From Punctularia strigosozonata HHB-11173 SS5 (Eukaryota; Basidiomycota; Agaricomycetes; Corticiales; Punctulariaceae): a stretch of DNA of 64,000 bases. The notes below the pieces were generated by a model. The model ran no database searches. It was not told the DNA's origin and was given only the letters and a program-made list of their open reading frames with translations. The translations under genes were made by a program, and so were the position numbers. The first letter of the stretch is position 1. Each line of letters starts with the position of its first letter. Where the stretch lies: the NCBI RefSeq assembly GCF_000264995.1, contig NW_006767456.1, positions 100,052 through 164,051 of the forward strand, in the 5' to 3' direction. This document shows positions 47,701 through 59,445 of the stretch, piece after piece.

Positions 47701-49338
47701 GGCGCTGATGGTGCGAGCCTGGTGCGGCCCACGGGGATGTTTGCGGACTGTGCTCCGGTGTCTGTGTATACGAACGGCACGGACCACTTCGTGCTCCGGA
47801 ACGCAAGCGTGCAGTTGACCCTTAACAAGGGTCGGATCACGAGCCTTTACGACGTCCAACTTGCGTACGTTACACTACCTCGTTCGCTTGCCTCATCCAC
47901 TGATATACCACAGACGGGAGCTCATTCCGGAAGGACACTCCGGTGGTCTTGTCATTTTCGAGGGTACGCTTGATCGTGCAGCTACAGTGAACGCCAACAC
48001 TGACGTCAAACAGATCGTCCGAACAACTGGGACGCCTGGGACGTCGAGATCCACCATCTCGAAAAGGGGAAACATCTGGAGTTCGGCAATGTTGGCATTG
48101 TGGCCGAGGGCCCTCTGCGTGCCACGGTCGAGACTGAAGTCAAGTATGGCCAGAGCACGATCAAGGTTTCGGTGAGCAGAGGTCCTGCAACCGTGTATCT
48201 GCTCTTCCTGAAACCTTCTGCTTCCATAGATCTCCCTAGACGCAGTCCCGGGTGAGCATCATTAATGCTGTGATTGATAACTTCATTACTGATGTAGAAT
48301 CCAGCGACCCTGAAGCACCATTCGCGTCCTTTGTTCGTCTTTGATGCCACTGTGGATTGGCACCAAAGGCACGAATTCTTGAAGTGTTAGTATCCCAATC
48401 TTTATCACATTGAAACCTGGATGCTGATAGCGAGCAGTCGAGCTTCCGTTAAACATTCACAACGACAATGCCACGTACGAAACGCAATTCGGCTTCGTAC
48501 AACGCCCAACACACAAGAATACTACTATGGACATGGCCAAGTTCGAGGTGTGCGGGCACAAGGTATGTTCACAGCCAACATTTATTGCACGTTTCTCTAG
48601 GATTGGCACTAATCTGCCATGTAGTATGCTGATTTGAGCGAGTACGGCTATGGCGTGGCGATCCTGTCGGAGTCGAAATACGGCTACTCCTGCCAAGGCA
48701 ACGTCCTCAACATCTCGTTGCTGCGTGCCGCAACCTCCCCCGACGAGGAACAGGACCAAGGTGCGTATGCCATGAGCATCATTAATGCAGCAAAATGACC
48801 TAGTTTGCAGGCACGCACCAATTCTCGTGGGCGGTGATGCCCCATATTGGCCACTTTTTGGAATCCGACGTGCCCCAGGCAGCGTACCTGTTCAATGCTC
48901 CTATTCACTGTATGTCACTGTGCGGATCGCTTCTCATCAGCGACTGATTGCGCCATAGCTCGCTACGTGCAGGACGAGCGCGTTGAGTCGGCCTTGGCGA
49001 CAATGCGCCCTCCGTTCGGCGTTAGCGGTGCCCACAACGTCTTCCTCGAGACCGTCAAACGTGGGGATGACGACGACAAGCACACTACGACGGTGATCCT
49101 TCGTCTCTACGAAGCGTTCGGAGGCCATGCTAGGGCCAAGCTGCACATTGCGAAGCACTTTGGCGTCAAGCAAGCGTACCTCACTAACCTGCTCGAGGAA
49201 CACATCACCGAGTTCAACCTCACCAAGGCGGATGCGATGGCGGAGACCACGTTCCCGTTAGAGTTCCATGGCTTTGAGGTCAAGACGGTCAAGTTAGTGC
49301 TCGAAAGTAGCCTCCGAGATGCTGCGGCGGAAAGGTAA
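44704..49338 (+). CDS. AMS1: Alpha-mannosidase, GH38 (vacuolar Ams1 type)
   Basis: This is a retaining exo-alpha-mannosidase that trims free oligomannosides, in yeast delivered to the vacuole. The gene has many introns and starts MACNHGHSKPGTSSVPAYPK. Landmarks are AGEPLQGITGGWGGDRRVEF, RYFSLRSADLVVPN, the zinc-binding GHCHIDTAWLWPYRVTQQK, ERYPEHRFTCSQAQQY, GGSWVENDANMPSGEALVRQ, FRCDTAWLPDSFGLTGALPQ (the nucleophile Asp in WLPD), FVFGQRYFESR, GNGDGGGGPLAKMLEN, and WEKVLLNQFHDVLPGSAIGM. C-terminal beta-domains read VLILRLYEAFGGHARAK-like (observed TVILRLYEAFGGHARAKLHI) and end SSLRDAAAER. There is no signal peptide, as expected for cytosol-to-vacuole Ams1. Length and block order match the family. 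Small exons in 46.3-47.2 kb were placed by motif and may be off by a few bases. Confidence 0.9.
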
Positions 49339-49879
49339 GAGACGCTGCTTGTTAACGAGGATGTACAGCTGACAGCTCGTTGCAGGCCAAGGCAAGGTAA
49401 GCATGACAGCTGGGTCGATGTTACCTACGAAGCAAAATCCTTCGATTAGTGCCGAGCACTGGCGGCAACCGAATATGATCGATTCAGCGAAGGAAGGGTT
49501 GTAGTTGTATGTGAAGAATAGTTGACGAGTGATCGTTGACCCCGGCGAGTTGAGCCTCTTACAGTGTTGTCGATGCCAACACTTGTACTTCCAGTTGCAA
49601 AAGTGACGACTGTACTGTAAAAATAGCAACGCGCAAAAAATGATGTTGCTCCATATTTGTCGTGCAGTGTTTTGAGCGGTGCCATAGTTTGTTGGGATAG
49701 TTTGGTGCGTCTGAAGCGTTTGCCAGGGACATCGTGACTATCACAGCTCATAGAGCACTTGTAATGTACGATAATGCTTGAGACAAATATGTAGTCGGGC
49801 TGAAACCGTAAGTTAGAAAAGCTAGACTTTTGTGAGGTTCTATGGGCAGGCCCCATCAACAGAAGGCAAGGGGCGATGC
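49339..49879. other. Intergenic, convergent 3' ends
   Basis: This is the space between the alpha-mannosidase (+) and the Rrn5-like gene (-). It is AT-richer than its neighbours. No gene is seen. Confidence 0.45.
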
Positions 49880-52061
49880 TTATTCGCTGTCCTCGATGAA
49901 CTCCTTGCTCCTGATGCGGCTCCGAGGGATTACGGAACGTGCCCTTCTCTTCACCCTAGCGCCGACGGACCCTCGTGCGTCGGTATCTTCTTCGCCCCCA
50001 GTCCGCCACGAGTTAGCATCTGACTCGACATTCGACTGGTCAGCTTCCTCCCGCCTGCTCACAGCCCACAAACTCTTCTCCACTTGCGCCCCAAGCTTTA
50101 GATCCCGCTTGTCTTGCTCTTCGTCCTCCTGCAGTTCGGCGAGCAGTTCTTCCTCGTCCGTCTCCTGCGGCATCAGATCCCCGTCGTTGTCCTCGTTAGG
50201 GGCAGGACCCAGCTCGGCGCGTTCATGAGACCAAGTAGGCGGAAGGCGAACGAATGGGTGCGACGGCACTGTATGGACATGCACGTGGGGGACGGCGGGA
50301 GTTGGTGTACGCTGAGTTCGTCGACGAGCGCCCTTGGTGGATCCGGAGCGCTTACGAGTATCCGTGGGCGCGGCGCTGGAAGATGTTCCGTCTTCTGGCT
50401 CGTCGGCGTCTTTCTCGTCGGAGGATACCTCGCCCGTGACCGAGATCGGCGTGATGGAGAGCGCGTACTCAACATCGTGAGCCGTGAGCTACAAGCGACG
50501 ATGGAAAAGGGATGTATTTTAGTAGTCGTTTCCACAAAAAAAACAGGTTACGCTTACGATGTCGGACGGACTTTTCCGCCACACCTTGGTATGGAGCTTT
50601 GTCCTCCGCTCTTGTTCGGTGACAGTGATGGCGCGTCGTGTGATTTTCTCTATGAAGGCAACAATGATGGAGTATAGTTGCTGAACAACGCTTGCAGAGA
50701 TATGATACTGGACGTCTTCGTCTGCTGAATGGCGAGACGCGTAGAGTCTGGTAAGGTTTAAGCATCGGCTCGCAGAGATTATGTGGGTCGAGGTACCTGA
50801 TCAATCGTCCCAGCGCTGCAACTCGGAAGAAGTCCAATCCGTTCTTGTGCAAGCCGGCGTAATCCAGGTCCAAATCGGCGAAGAGCGCTTTCAGTTTGTA
50901 GTGCAGTGTGATGCCGCCCTGGTGGGCATTTTTCTGAGCTCCAGTCGAGGACTCGCGATCCGACACATCGTCATCATCCTCGATGCTCCTGCTCTTCTTG
51001 GCTATTGTATCTGGAGCAACATCGCCCTGATTGTCGGGAACCTTCCGCTTCCGCCCCGGCTTCTGGCGCTCGACGGTTAAGGATGGCGCAACGCCACGGG
51101 CCTCAGCGCGCTTCCGTCGCATCCATAGTCTCTTCTGAAGCTGTCGACGGTGCCGGGGTGAGAGGCTTTCAAGTAGATCGGCAGAGGGTTCGGGTGTGAG
51201 ACTGGGAAGGCGAGACGCCTGACCGGAGGTACCAGCGTCGAGAGGTTCGGACGGTGAGGCTGGATCGATGGGCGTGTCGTCATTCGAGGGTTCAGAATGC
51301 ACTCCAGGAGTTGCAGGAGACGCAAATCGCGAACCCTGGGGCGCGTTCGGAACGACAGTTTGCCGCCTCCGTTCTTCGCCATCCCTCAGTATCGCGTCCA
51401 TTGCCTTGAGCTTGTGCGCGTCCAACGCCTCTAGAAGGTCCTCTCTCGCCCATTCTTTCTCCCGTTCGTCTCTCCACTGCTCCCACTCCTTCTTCCGCAC
51501 CTGCTGACCGGCCCGATCCCGCCCCTTTTGCGGTCCCACTGATCTTCGTTGGCGCATGCTGTTCCTCCTTTCTCGCAGCTCCTCGTTGCGAGCGTGGTCA
51601 CGGGAGCTGACAGCCCAACTGGGCTCTGCTACTATCAACCCTTCGGCCGCGGACTCCTCGAGCGCAATCCATTCCTCCGAGACTTCGAAAGCTGGCTCAA
51701 AAGCTTCAAGTCCGATAGGAATTTCGTCTTCACCGTCGCTGTCGTCGCTTGCGTTCGAGCGAATCACGGCTTCGAGGCTATCGATGTATGCACAGACGTC
51801 TAACACGCTCTTGGTCTCGATGGATGCAGCTATGAGATCCGGCCGAAGTCTCGAGTGAACGCAGAGGCCATGGAAGAACTTGGACTTCTCAGACGAAGTC
51901 CAGAAACCCGCTGGTGGCACGAACGAGGGTGGTAGGGGGTCTCCATCGTCTCCAGCAAGGTGACTGTTGGTGGACGCGAGATGTTCGCGGTATTGAGTGA
52001 GGTAGTGTTGCCTGACATCGGGTTTGCTACGTTCTGGGGCAAAGTCTTCATCGGTTGACAT
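49880..52061 (-). CDS. Rrn5-like RNA polymerase I initiation factor
   Basis: In yeast Rrn5 is part of the upstream activation factor of Pol I, with a SANT domain and a histone fold. Here MSTDEDFAPERSKPDVRQHY leads to a SANT-like block: AGFWTSSEKSKFFHGLCVHS, then RLRPDLIAASIETKSVLDVC. A long charged stretch follows (EWEQWRDEREKEWAREDLLE and RRRQLQKRL-like blocks with many Arg/Lys). A late exon reads VQYHISASVVQQLYSIIVAF, IEKITRRAITVTEQERRTKL and ITAHDVEYALSI, which has the helix spacing of a histone fold. The C-terminus is acidic (EDEEQDKRDLK) and ends RSKEFIEDSE. An in-frame ATG also exists at 52082; the one at 52061 is preferred for its clean N-terminus. Assignment rests on the two domains in the right order. 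Confidence 0.65.
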
Positions 52062-52284
52062 TGCCAGCGCGCCGAAAATCATTCATAAGGCAGAAAACAT
52101 GGTCAAGGCAAGGCTATTGGCCATGGTGTACATTGAAGATCGAGTGGAAGGCAGGCGAGGCACAAATTGAATCTCAGATCCTGACTCCGCTGGCACGGAT
52201 TTTGTGATGTCCAGTATTTATTATCTACTGAGGCAGATGGGGTAGGTCTATGCGCTGTATGGCATGGACGCCAGGTTGGTTGCA

Positions 52285-54663
52285 TCATATCGTAAATGCG
52301 GTTTTTCCAACGCCAACGCTATTGATGATCCCATGCAACTCCAGCTCAGAGATGAGATCCAGGAGCATGTAGTCACACCCCTTCCTCGCCACCATCGATA
52401 TCGTCACGGGAAGGTACTCCGTCGTGCCGCTGATCGTCGAGTTGTACGCGACCTGGCCGAGCGGGACGACTAAGTCCGGTACGCCCGCGAAAGGCCCGAC
52501 ACGTCCATACGAAAAGCCCAGAGGGGCAGTCGGGGGCCTTCGAAAGGAAGTCAGCTCCGTACACGGACGCGGGTAGGAACAGAAGGGCACTTACGAGAAG
52601 TAGACGTTCCGATACGAAGTGCGGCCGGTGCTCTGCGGGTACACGAGGATCCCGTCCGAGCAGCTCGCGTCGCTCGCTTTGAACACCTCTTTGGCCACCC
52701 AGTCCTGGAACACCACCCGCCTGTTCCCCTCGTCCTCGAACGCGGCCTCTCCCCGACCGGTCGCGTACGCCCATCGCGCCTTGGGCGCCGGATCGATGAA
52801 CGGCGCACGGCCGCCGTTGGCAGCCATGTAGTCGGTGATGAACGGCAGTCCGAAGTTGTCGTACTGGTATGCGCCGATCAAGGTCGCGTACGTCTGGTTC
52901 ATGTACACCTGGACCGTCTCGTTAACCCCGGACGTTGCTGTCCAGAGTGCGGATATTCCCGTCGCGTCCGACTCAGCACCGAGGAAGGTCTGGAGCTTGG
53001 AGATGAAGCTGGAGAAAATAGCTTCGGAGGCAGCGTTCGAGACGGGCCAGGTGTCGTTGGGCACCATAAGCCGCTTCGGGAATGAGGGGAACGACTTGAA
53101 GGTGCTACCATACCAAGAGCGGCCGAAGGTCTTGAAGGAGGAGGCATCTCGAGCGAAGTAGCCTCCAGTATCCTACGTGTCCCAGGTAAACATCGGGGAT
53201 GCTTCAGCATCTCAAGACATACCATCACGTCTGATAAAGGCATAACGTCCTCCAAGGTGATCGCCCCATGAGATGGTCGGATACTGATGCTCGTCAGCTT
53301 CCAGACATCATGAGGATCAAGCAAGTAGCATTTACCCGAAGAGTCCCTGCTGTCCCGCCGGTCCACGAATGGATCCACCCGTATCGGAGCCAATGGCATG
53401 ATCGAGCCAACCATAGGCACCCATTGCAGCACCAGAACCGCTCGACGAGCTCGACGGATCTTGATATCCGTCTCCACGAGGATTCTGCAAATAGATTACG
53501 TCAGTGAATGTCAGACACAGGGGACGACCATAGAGTGCACGTACGAAGGGGCATAGCTGGTCCACCCAGTCCGCAGTAGCCGTCTCCCCGTTCGCGAATT
53601 GCGATGTTTTGGTCTTCCCCACTATGACGGCGCCTTGGTCTATGAGTCTCTGCACTGCAGGCGCTGTCGCATTGCGGGGAGGATAGAGAGCGAAGCTGGT
53701 TTTATGTTATCAGATACGCCGAGCACGAATGAAGAAAATACGTACTGAGCACGACTTCCACAGCCGGTTTTCAGGCCGTCGATATCGTATATATCTTTGA
53801 CACCAACACGAAGGCCTGCAAGCGGGAGCGATGATTCCTTGTAGTAAAGCCTAGACGGTACCGGAACGGTGGTGTAGTCACCGGCAGATGGGACATTTCC
53901 CGACGACCGGACGAAGCCACCATCTGCTGCAGCAGTTACACCGTACAAGAAGGCCTAATCATTGACGATGTCAGGGCAAGCCGTATAGGAACTGAAGGAT
54001 GTCATACCTCTTGAGGATCCGGATAGAGCCTATAGACGGGCCAGAACGAGGCTGACTTCGAGGGCCCGCCTATGCGGTACACGTAGGGGCCAATCGGGAT
54101 CGTCGTCTGCGACGAGAGGACAGCGCTACTGACACCCTTGGCGGAGGGCACACTTGAGCTAGCGAATATGTTGTTCACTTCGAACTTAGATGCCACACTG
54201 CTGATGAGACTCGAGGAAAGTTTGGAGGAGGATGACGACCGCAGGAATACGGCTGGAAGTCGAGAACAACTTCGTCAACTCAAGGATGTGAGAACAGAGT
54301 TTACATACTTGAGAGAAATGCCTCGTTGAACACGTCGTCCTCGGAGGAATAAGCAGAGACGGTGCTTTGTATACTAGAGAAACTGGCAGAGTTTCCAGGG
54401 TCGATCACTGTGACAAGTCCAAATTCGTCGCCATCATTCAAAGACGAGTGCGAAACCGAGAATGAATACGAGATTCCGTCTAACGGCACGTAATAGGGGA
54501 CCGCGTCTGATGCGTCCGAGTCGTTGGCAATACTGAACGTCAGGGACAACGGAGAGCCATCGGAGCGAGCGAGCGTGCTGCGCTGGGTAAAGACGGTAGG
54601 CCTCGCGGCTGCGTTCACCGCGAGCGCGACGACGCAGATGCTGGCGCTCCTGAGGCTGAACAT
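52285..54663 (-). CDS. Secreted amidase-signature enzyme
   Basis: Amidase-signature enzymes hydrolyse amides with a Ser-cisSer-Lys triad. The start [20 protein letters not shown] is a signal peptide. An extra N-terminal domain of about 200 residues, Ser-rich, comes first. The core then reads [20 protein letters not shown] (catalytic Lys in VGVKD), [34 protein letters not shown] (cis-Ser region), [20 protein letters not shown] (nucleophile Ser in GGSIR), [17 protein letters not shown] and [13 protein letters not shown]. The C-terminal exon ends GVGKTAFTI, with [20 protein letters not shown] before it. All three catalytic residues are present. A TATA box lies about 48 bp before the ATG. The substrate is unknown, and secretion points to extracellular amides. 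Confidence 0.85.
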
Positions 54664-54710
54664 CGCGAACAGGGTCCCGTCCTCGGTCCCGCAGCTCCGC
54701 ACGTTCAGCG

Positions 54711-54718
54711 TTTATAAA
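54711..54718 (-). promoter_or_regulatory. TATA box of the amidase gene
   Basis: TTTATAAA lies about 48-55 bp upstream of the amidase ATG at 54663. The motif reads the same on both strands. Confidence 0.4.
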
Positions 54719-55759
54719 CATGGATATGAGCGGGCAGAAACGCCGCCGTCACGGCGGGTGGTCAGCAGGTATGTCGGCGTTGGTCGGGCGCTGTACCGCG
54801 CCGCTTATCGTTGAGTTCGTTGTACCTCGAGGGTCGAGATAGAAGGTGGATGGCTAAAGATATTCGCAGAGGCGCGCGGAAGGAAGATCGGGTGAACCTG
54901 ATAGGGAGGATTTACTGTACTTCCGTCCCAGTCGAACACCGGTGGGCCGCCGCCGTTCTATGTTCGTATGATCATGACCAGGCGAAGGTTATGGACATCT
55001 CTCAGCGTTGAATGAGAAAGCTCCCAGTCCAAATCGACTCGAGTGACAGCTGAGAGCATTTTCCGGCCTGCCGGCGCTTACGACACAAGTTCCCACTTGC
55101 CCTTGATTCCGACTTCATCGCCCAAAAGCCCGTCAAGGCTCGCCTACGTACGACTTCCGTTGTCGACTCTTGCACAAGTCTTGGCCTCCTCATGCTTCGC
55201 TGCGGTCAGCCTCCTCGACGATACCCGCACGCGGCGAATGGGATACCTGAGGTTGATGACCGTCCTAATTGCCTCCCCGCGTTTCTCCCCACACTGTGAC
55301 AATGCACCATCAGAAACATCGGTCATCCATCCGACACTCGTTCAATAAGCGAAATACGGGCACCTGAACCCACCGACGCAGTCGGCTCTGCGTTTGCGCC
55401 TACGACAACATAATCGACCGCAGCGTCTCTCAGCCACGTAGCACGGAGACATCCTAGTAACCTCTCACGTTGGGTCCGATTCCGACGCCGACGAGCTTCA
55501 TACGTACGCAAATGGAGAATGGCGCAGTACTGCACCTCGCGCGGATGTGCAGTGCCATGAGATCTAGGTGGAGTCTGGACCTTAGCCGCGGTCTTGACCA
55601 TATCCAGACTCCATAACAGCGCTTTCGCTGCCCTGATTTATGACCACTCCATGGCATTGGCCTCCGCAACTCACGGCCGTCTTATTGAAACAGACCACTG
55701 CTGCTCGTGCGGTGATGTGGTGCCTTGAGCTTATTGCCTGGCCATGCGATCCAAGTTTC

Positions 55760-55766
55760 TATAAAG
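55760..55766 (+). promoter_or_regulatory. TATA box of the small secreted-protein gene
   Basis: TATAAAG lies 41-47 bp before the ATG at 55807. Confidence 0.4.
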
Positions 55767-55806
55767 CCTTCGGTCATACGAGCCCGTCTTCTACGAACAA
55801 CGGATC

Positions 55807-56403
55807 ATGTTCTCCCTCACCAGTATCCTTTTCCTAGTTTCCAGCATCATGCTGGGCGCAAACGCTCAAGAAGCCTTCGAAGGAAAAGGTAGGCTATTCT
55901 GGGGTGCTCACGACTCGTTCACAATGCCAACAACGGGTTTTTTTTCAGTTTTTTACACGCTTGGGCCTGTGCTTGGTGCCTGCGGACGTATCTGCAACGG
56001 CTCCTTCACTTGTCAGGGTAACATCGCGGTGGGCGAGACCTGCTCTGGTGGAGATGCTGCGGTATCGCAAACCGTCTTCAACTCGTGAGTGCAAGCGCTC
56101 TCGCACCTTCATTGTCTTGCTTATCACAAATCGTACATCAAGTGAGGGGGACCCTAGCGATCCCACGAATAACCCAATCTGCAACCAGTTTGTCGTTAGT
56201 AAGCTCACAGGTCAACATCTCGGGGGAACGGCCAGTCCTGACGCGCACCCTGAGACATTGCCGGACCTATCTCGGTCTCTGCGCAAGTATGCGACTTCTG
56301 CGTAGAGCCTGAGTGTGGCGAAAGCGACCTCCTCCTATCAGACTCCGGAGAGGATGTCGGAAGTACAGGTTTGTGGTTGCTGCTCAACCAGAACAGCCCG
56401 TAG
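55807..56403 (+). CDS. Small secreted protein, possible double-psi beta-barrel
   Basis: Four exons (55807-55888, 55949-56084, 56143-56198, 56255-56403) join in frame to 140 residues. A signal peptide (MFSLTSILFLVSSIMLGANA) leads to EAFEGKVFYTLGPVLGACGR, ICNGSFTCQGNIAVGETCSG, SQTVFNS, PICNQFVV, NIAGPISVSAQVCDFCVEPE, then CGESDLLLSDSGED. The order GACG, a hydrophobic strand with FN, then C-x-x-F-V-V and V-C-D-x-C resembles expansin/barwin-like double-psi barrels, which have a GACG block near the start and a VxDxC-x-x-C block near the end. The catalytic Asp equivalents are not certain. The exon 3 donor and the exon 4 acceptor are chosen to keep that block in frame. Family assignment is tentative. 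Confidence 0.5.
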
Positions 56404-57153
56404 TCAGATGGCATAGTGGATGAAGAGGTGCATCATTTCCACATGTCTCCTGGCAGCTGCTCGTTACTTCTACTTATACCTGTCCGTCCCAGGTGATCCT
56501 CATGCATGAACAAGTTGGTCTTTTGAACGGGCATGTATCGTCGAGGATAACGATATGGATTTGGAATTCTCGTTGAATTGGGCGTTTCAATGTCAAGGGC
56601 GAGAAGCACAGTTCGCGCACGGACTTGACGCGGGACGCGTCCTGAGGGCGACGCGTCGCGTTTCTCTCACGTGCAGTCACGCGGCTTATCTCGGCAATTT
56701 CCACAGCGACACAGCCGCACAGAAGACTCCCACCGCCGCTTTCGTACTTTCTCGCCGCGGCCGGAGACTGAACGCTGTGCTGAGGTGGTTCTGCTGGCTT
56801 CTCAGCGTTTCTCCGTTCCTCCTCGCAGGCGATCCAACAATCGAAAGGACCTAATGTCCTATGAATGCTCTGCTTTGGGGGACTTGTTTCTTGGCGGCAG
56901 GATTGACTTACTTTCCATTTGCATGCAACACCTTATCTTATCTCCAGGGAGAGTCGGCCGACTGTCATCACGTCCGCACTCACACTTTTTCCCCAGGGGA
57001 GGTTGCGCCTTCTCAGAATCAAGAGATAACACTGCTCCATGCCACTGCGTTCCCACTGCTATAAACAAGTTCGCCTCGTGAACGCGCGCAGTATTTTCTC
57101 TTCCCTGTCTTGATCCTTCCTTTTCGCCTCCTCTGAGCTACCTGACGAGCGTC
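56404..57153. other. Intergenic
   Basis: This is the space between two plus-strand genes. The open frame at 56555-56854 has no recognisable feature. Confidence 0.4.
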
Positions 57154-59285
57154 ATGTCTGGTCATGACCTTGAGAAGAACGGATACGCCAACGGCGTACA
57201 GGTTTCGGACGGCCTCGCAGCCTCCGACAAGCCCGAGGGGGCGTCGACTACGGTGGAGGCGGTAAACGCCAGCGGGCACGTCGACAAGTTGACGCGGCAT
57301 TACGGCCTGCTCAGTATATGTGCGACGGCTCTAACGGTTGACTCGGCATGGATCGCGCTGTAAGTTCATCTGGGCACGCGTCCCGCTTTCAATGAACCGA
57401 CCACTATAACATCGTTGCGTAGGGGAGGCTCTCTGGTTGTTGCTTCTGCAAACGGTGGTCCACCAGGAGTACGTGCCTATACAAATTGCATCGTTGCTTC
57501 AATTTGACCATCCGGCATGCAGATCATATACGAGTTCTTGGCAGCTTGTTTCTATTATTCGTTCATTGCTGCCTCCATCGCCGAGCTCGCAAGCTCTATA
57601 CCATCTTCCGGAGGAGGTGCGTACTTATTCTCGCTATCGTAGCCACAAGTCTCACACCGCTTTGCAGTATATCACTGGGCGTCCGTCACTCCCGGACCTC
57701 GGTTCGGTCGCGCTCTCGGCTTCTTCTGCGGTTCGATGAACTTCTTCGGTTGGGTCTTCGACCTCGCATCGATCGTCACCATACCCTCCAACATCGCCGT
57801 TCAGATGTATGCCGTCTTCCACCCAGATTACGTGGTGGAGTCGTGGCACGTCTACATCGCGTTCCTCATCATCAACTGGGGATGCTGCTTTTTCGTCATA
57901 TTCTGCAATCACCTCATGCCGACGGTTCAGAACCTCGGGCTGTTCTTGGTCGTGGGTGGTGGCATCATCACGATCATTGTCGTCGTCGCCATGCAGCCTC
58001 ATCATGCTTCCTCTTCCTTTGTTTGGACTGAGTGGACAAATACGACGGGCTGGTATGTCGCGCCAAGTTCGCACTCAATCACTCGACTGAGCGTTCATAA
58101 GGTCAAACGGAGTTGCCTTCCTGACGGGCATGCTCAACGGCGCATTCACCATTGGTACTCCGGATGCGGTTACGCATATGGCTGAGGAGATGCCTAACCC
58201 CCGGAGAGATCTACCAAAAGCGGTCGCTGCACAGATCATCCTAGGAACCCTTAGTAAGTGCCTTATACTGCGCCCTACTACCCTCTTCTCATGACTGTGC
58301 TTGCAGCTGGGTTTTTCTTCGTTGTCGCCATCATGTATGGTATCACGGACTTCGACGCGGTTCTGACTAGCAACGGGTCATTCCCGCTGGCTGAAGTGTA
58401 CGCACAAGCCACGGGAAGCAAAGGCGCGACATTCGGACTGTTACTGATCATACTATTGGCTATCCTTGTGTGTACCATTGGCACGTTCGTCACCGTGCGT
58501 TCGGCCCACTTCGAATGACCTCGCCCGTATTGATCCTTATCGCTAGGTCGGGCGGATCCTGTGGACCTTGGCCCGCGACAACGTCACTCCCTTCCCGTCT
58601 ATCCTTGGCAATGCGTCAACGCGATGGAGCTGCCCGATAGAGTCTACCCTTCTCGTCGGCGAGTATCTTGTTCGCACAGTCCTCGTCACGACACTATGAT
58701 CCTAGTAGCATCCTTTTCTGGTTAGCTATCCTCTCGACCGGGTTTGGGGCCATTCAGCTCGGGAGCAAGACCGCGTTTACTGACCTTGTCGGGAGCTTCA
58801 TCATCCTAACAACGACAAGGTATGTCCATTCGTGAGCGAATGTGAGCCGATGCTGAGTCGAACGCATAGCTACGGCCTAGCCATCGTTCCCCATCTTCTG
58901 AGCGGACGCTCCAATGTACCCATTGGTGACTGAAGGCGCTCTCGGTGACGGCATCTGCTAACATGGTGCGACGTAGGTCCGTTCTGGATGGGAAAATGGG
59001 GTTACTTAGTCAACGGCTTTGCCGTCCTGTTTATCATCCTCACGGATATCTTCTACTGCTTCCCATACGCTCTCCCGGTGGACGTCCCGTAAGTTCTGTT
59101 GCTCCCATTTCTAGCATGTGCTCATCACGAGTGTACTCAGGACCATGAACTACAACTCTGTTATCCTTGCCGGCATCGTCTTCATCACGACGGTGTGGTG
59201 GTTCATTCATGGAGCACGTAAGTACCAGGGCCCTCACCTTCCCCACTTGGATGAAGTCGGCCATGAGGTGAAGGCGTTGATATGA
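57154..59285 (+). CDS. APC-family amino acid/choline-type permease, copy 1
   Basis: This is a 12-TM permease of the amino acid-polyamine-choline superfamily, GABA/choline permease branch. The cytosolic N-terminus MSGHDLEKNGYANGVQVSD leads to KLTRHYGLLSICATALTVDS, GGSLVVASANGGPPGIIYEF (substrate-site glycine run), VYHWASVTPGPRFGRALGFF, MNFFGWVFDLASIVTIPSNI, GTPDAVTHMAEEMPNPRRDL (the conserved inner loop), FFFVVAIMYGITDFDAVLTS, GRILWTLARDN, AFTDLVGSFIILTTTSYGLA, FWMGKWGYLVNGFAVLFII and a C-terminus GPHLPHLDEVGHEVKALI. The exons I could place keep the frame open. The paralogue at 59446-61549 faces it tail to tail with a 160-bp gap. Confidence 0.85.
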
Positions 59286-59445
59286 CGCCCCTGGCAACGG
59301 TTTCCTGTGCATAACGTCCTGTTCGTTCCTTTCGTGTGTTCTATTGTACGAGACCGGTAATAAGACGGTCTCCCCAAAATCATCATTTATCGGGTTCCTC
59401 GTTCTGTACGCGGATACAAGGGAGCCTGTGATGGGACAGGGGTAT

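Larger units (their letters stand above)
54664..55806. other. Divergent intergenic region
   Basis: This is the space between the amidase start (-) and the small secreted-protein start (+). It holds TATA boxes at both ends. No gene is seen between them. Confidence 0.4.
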
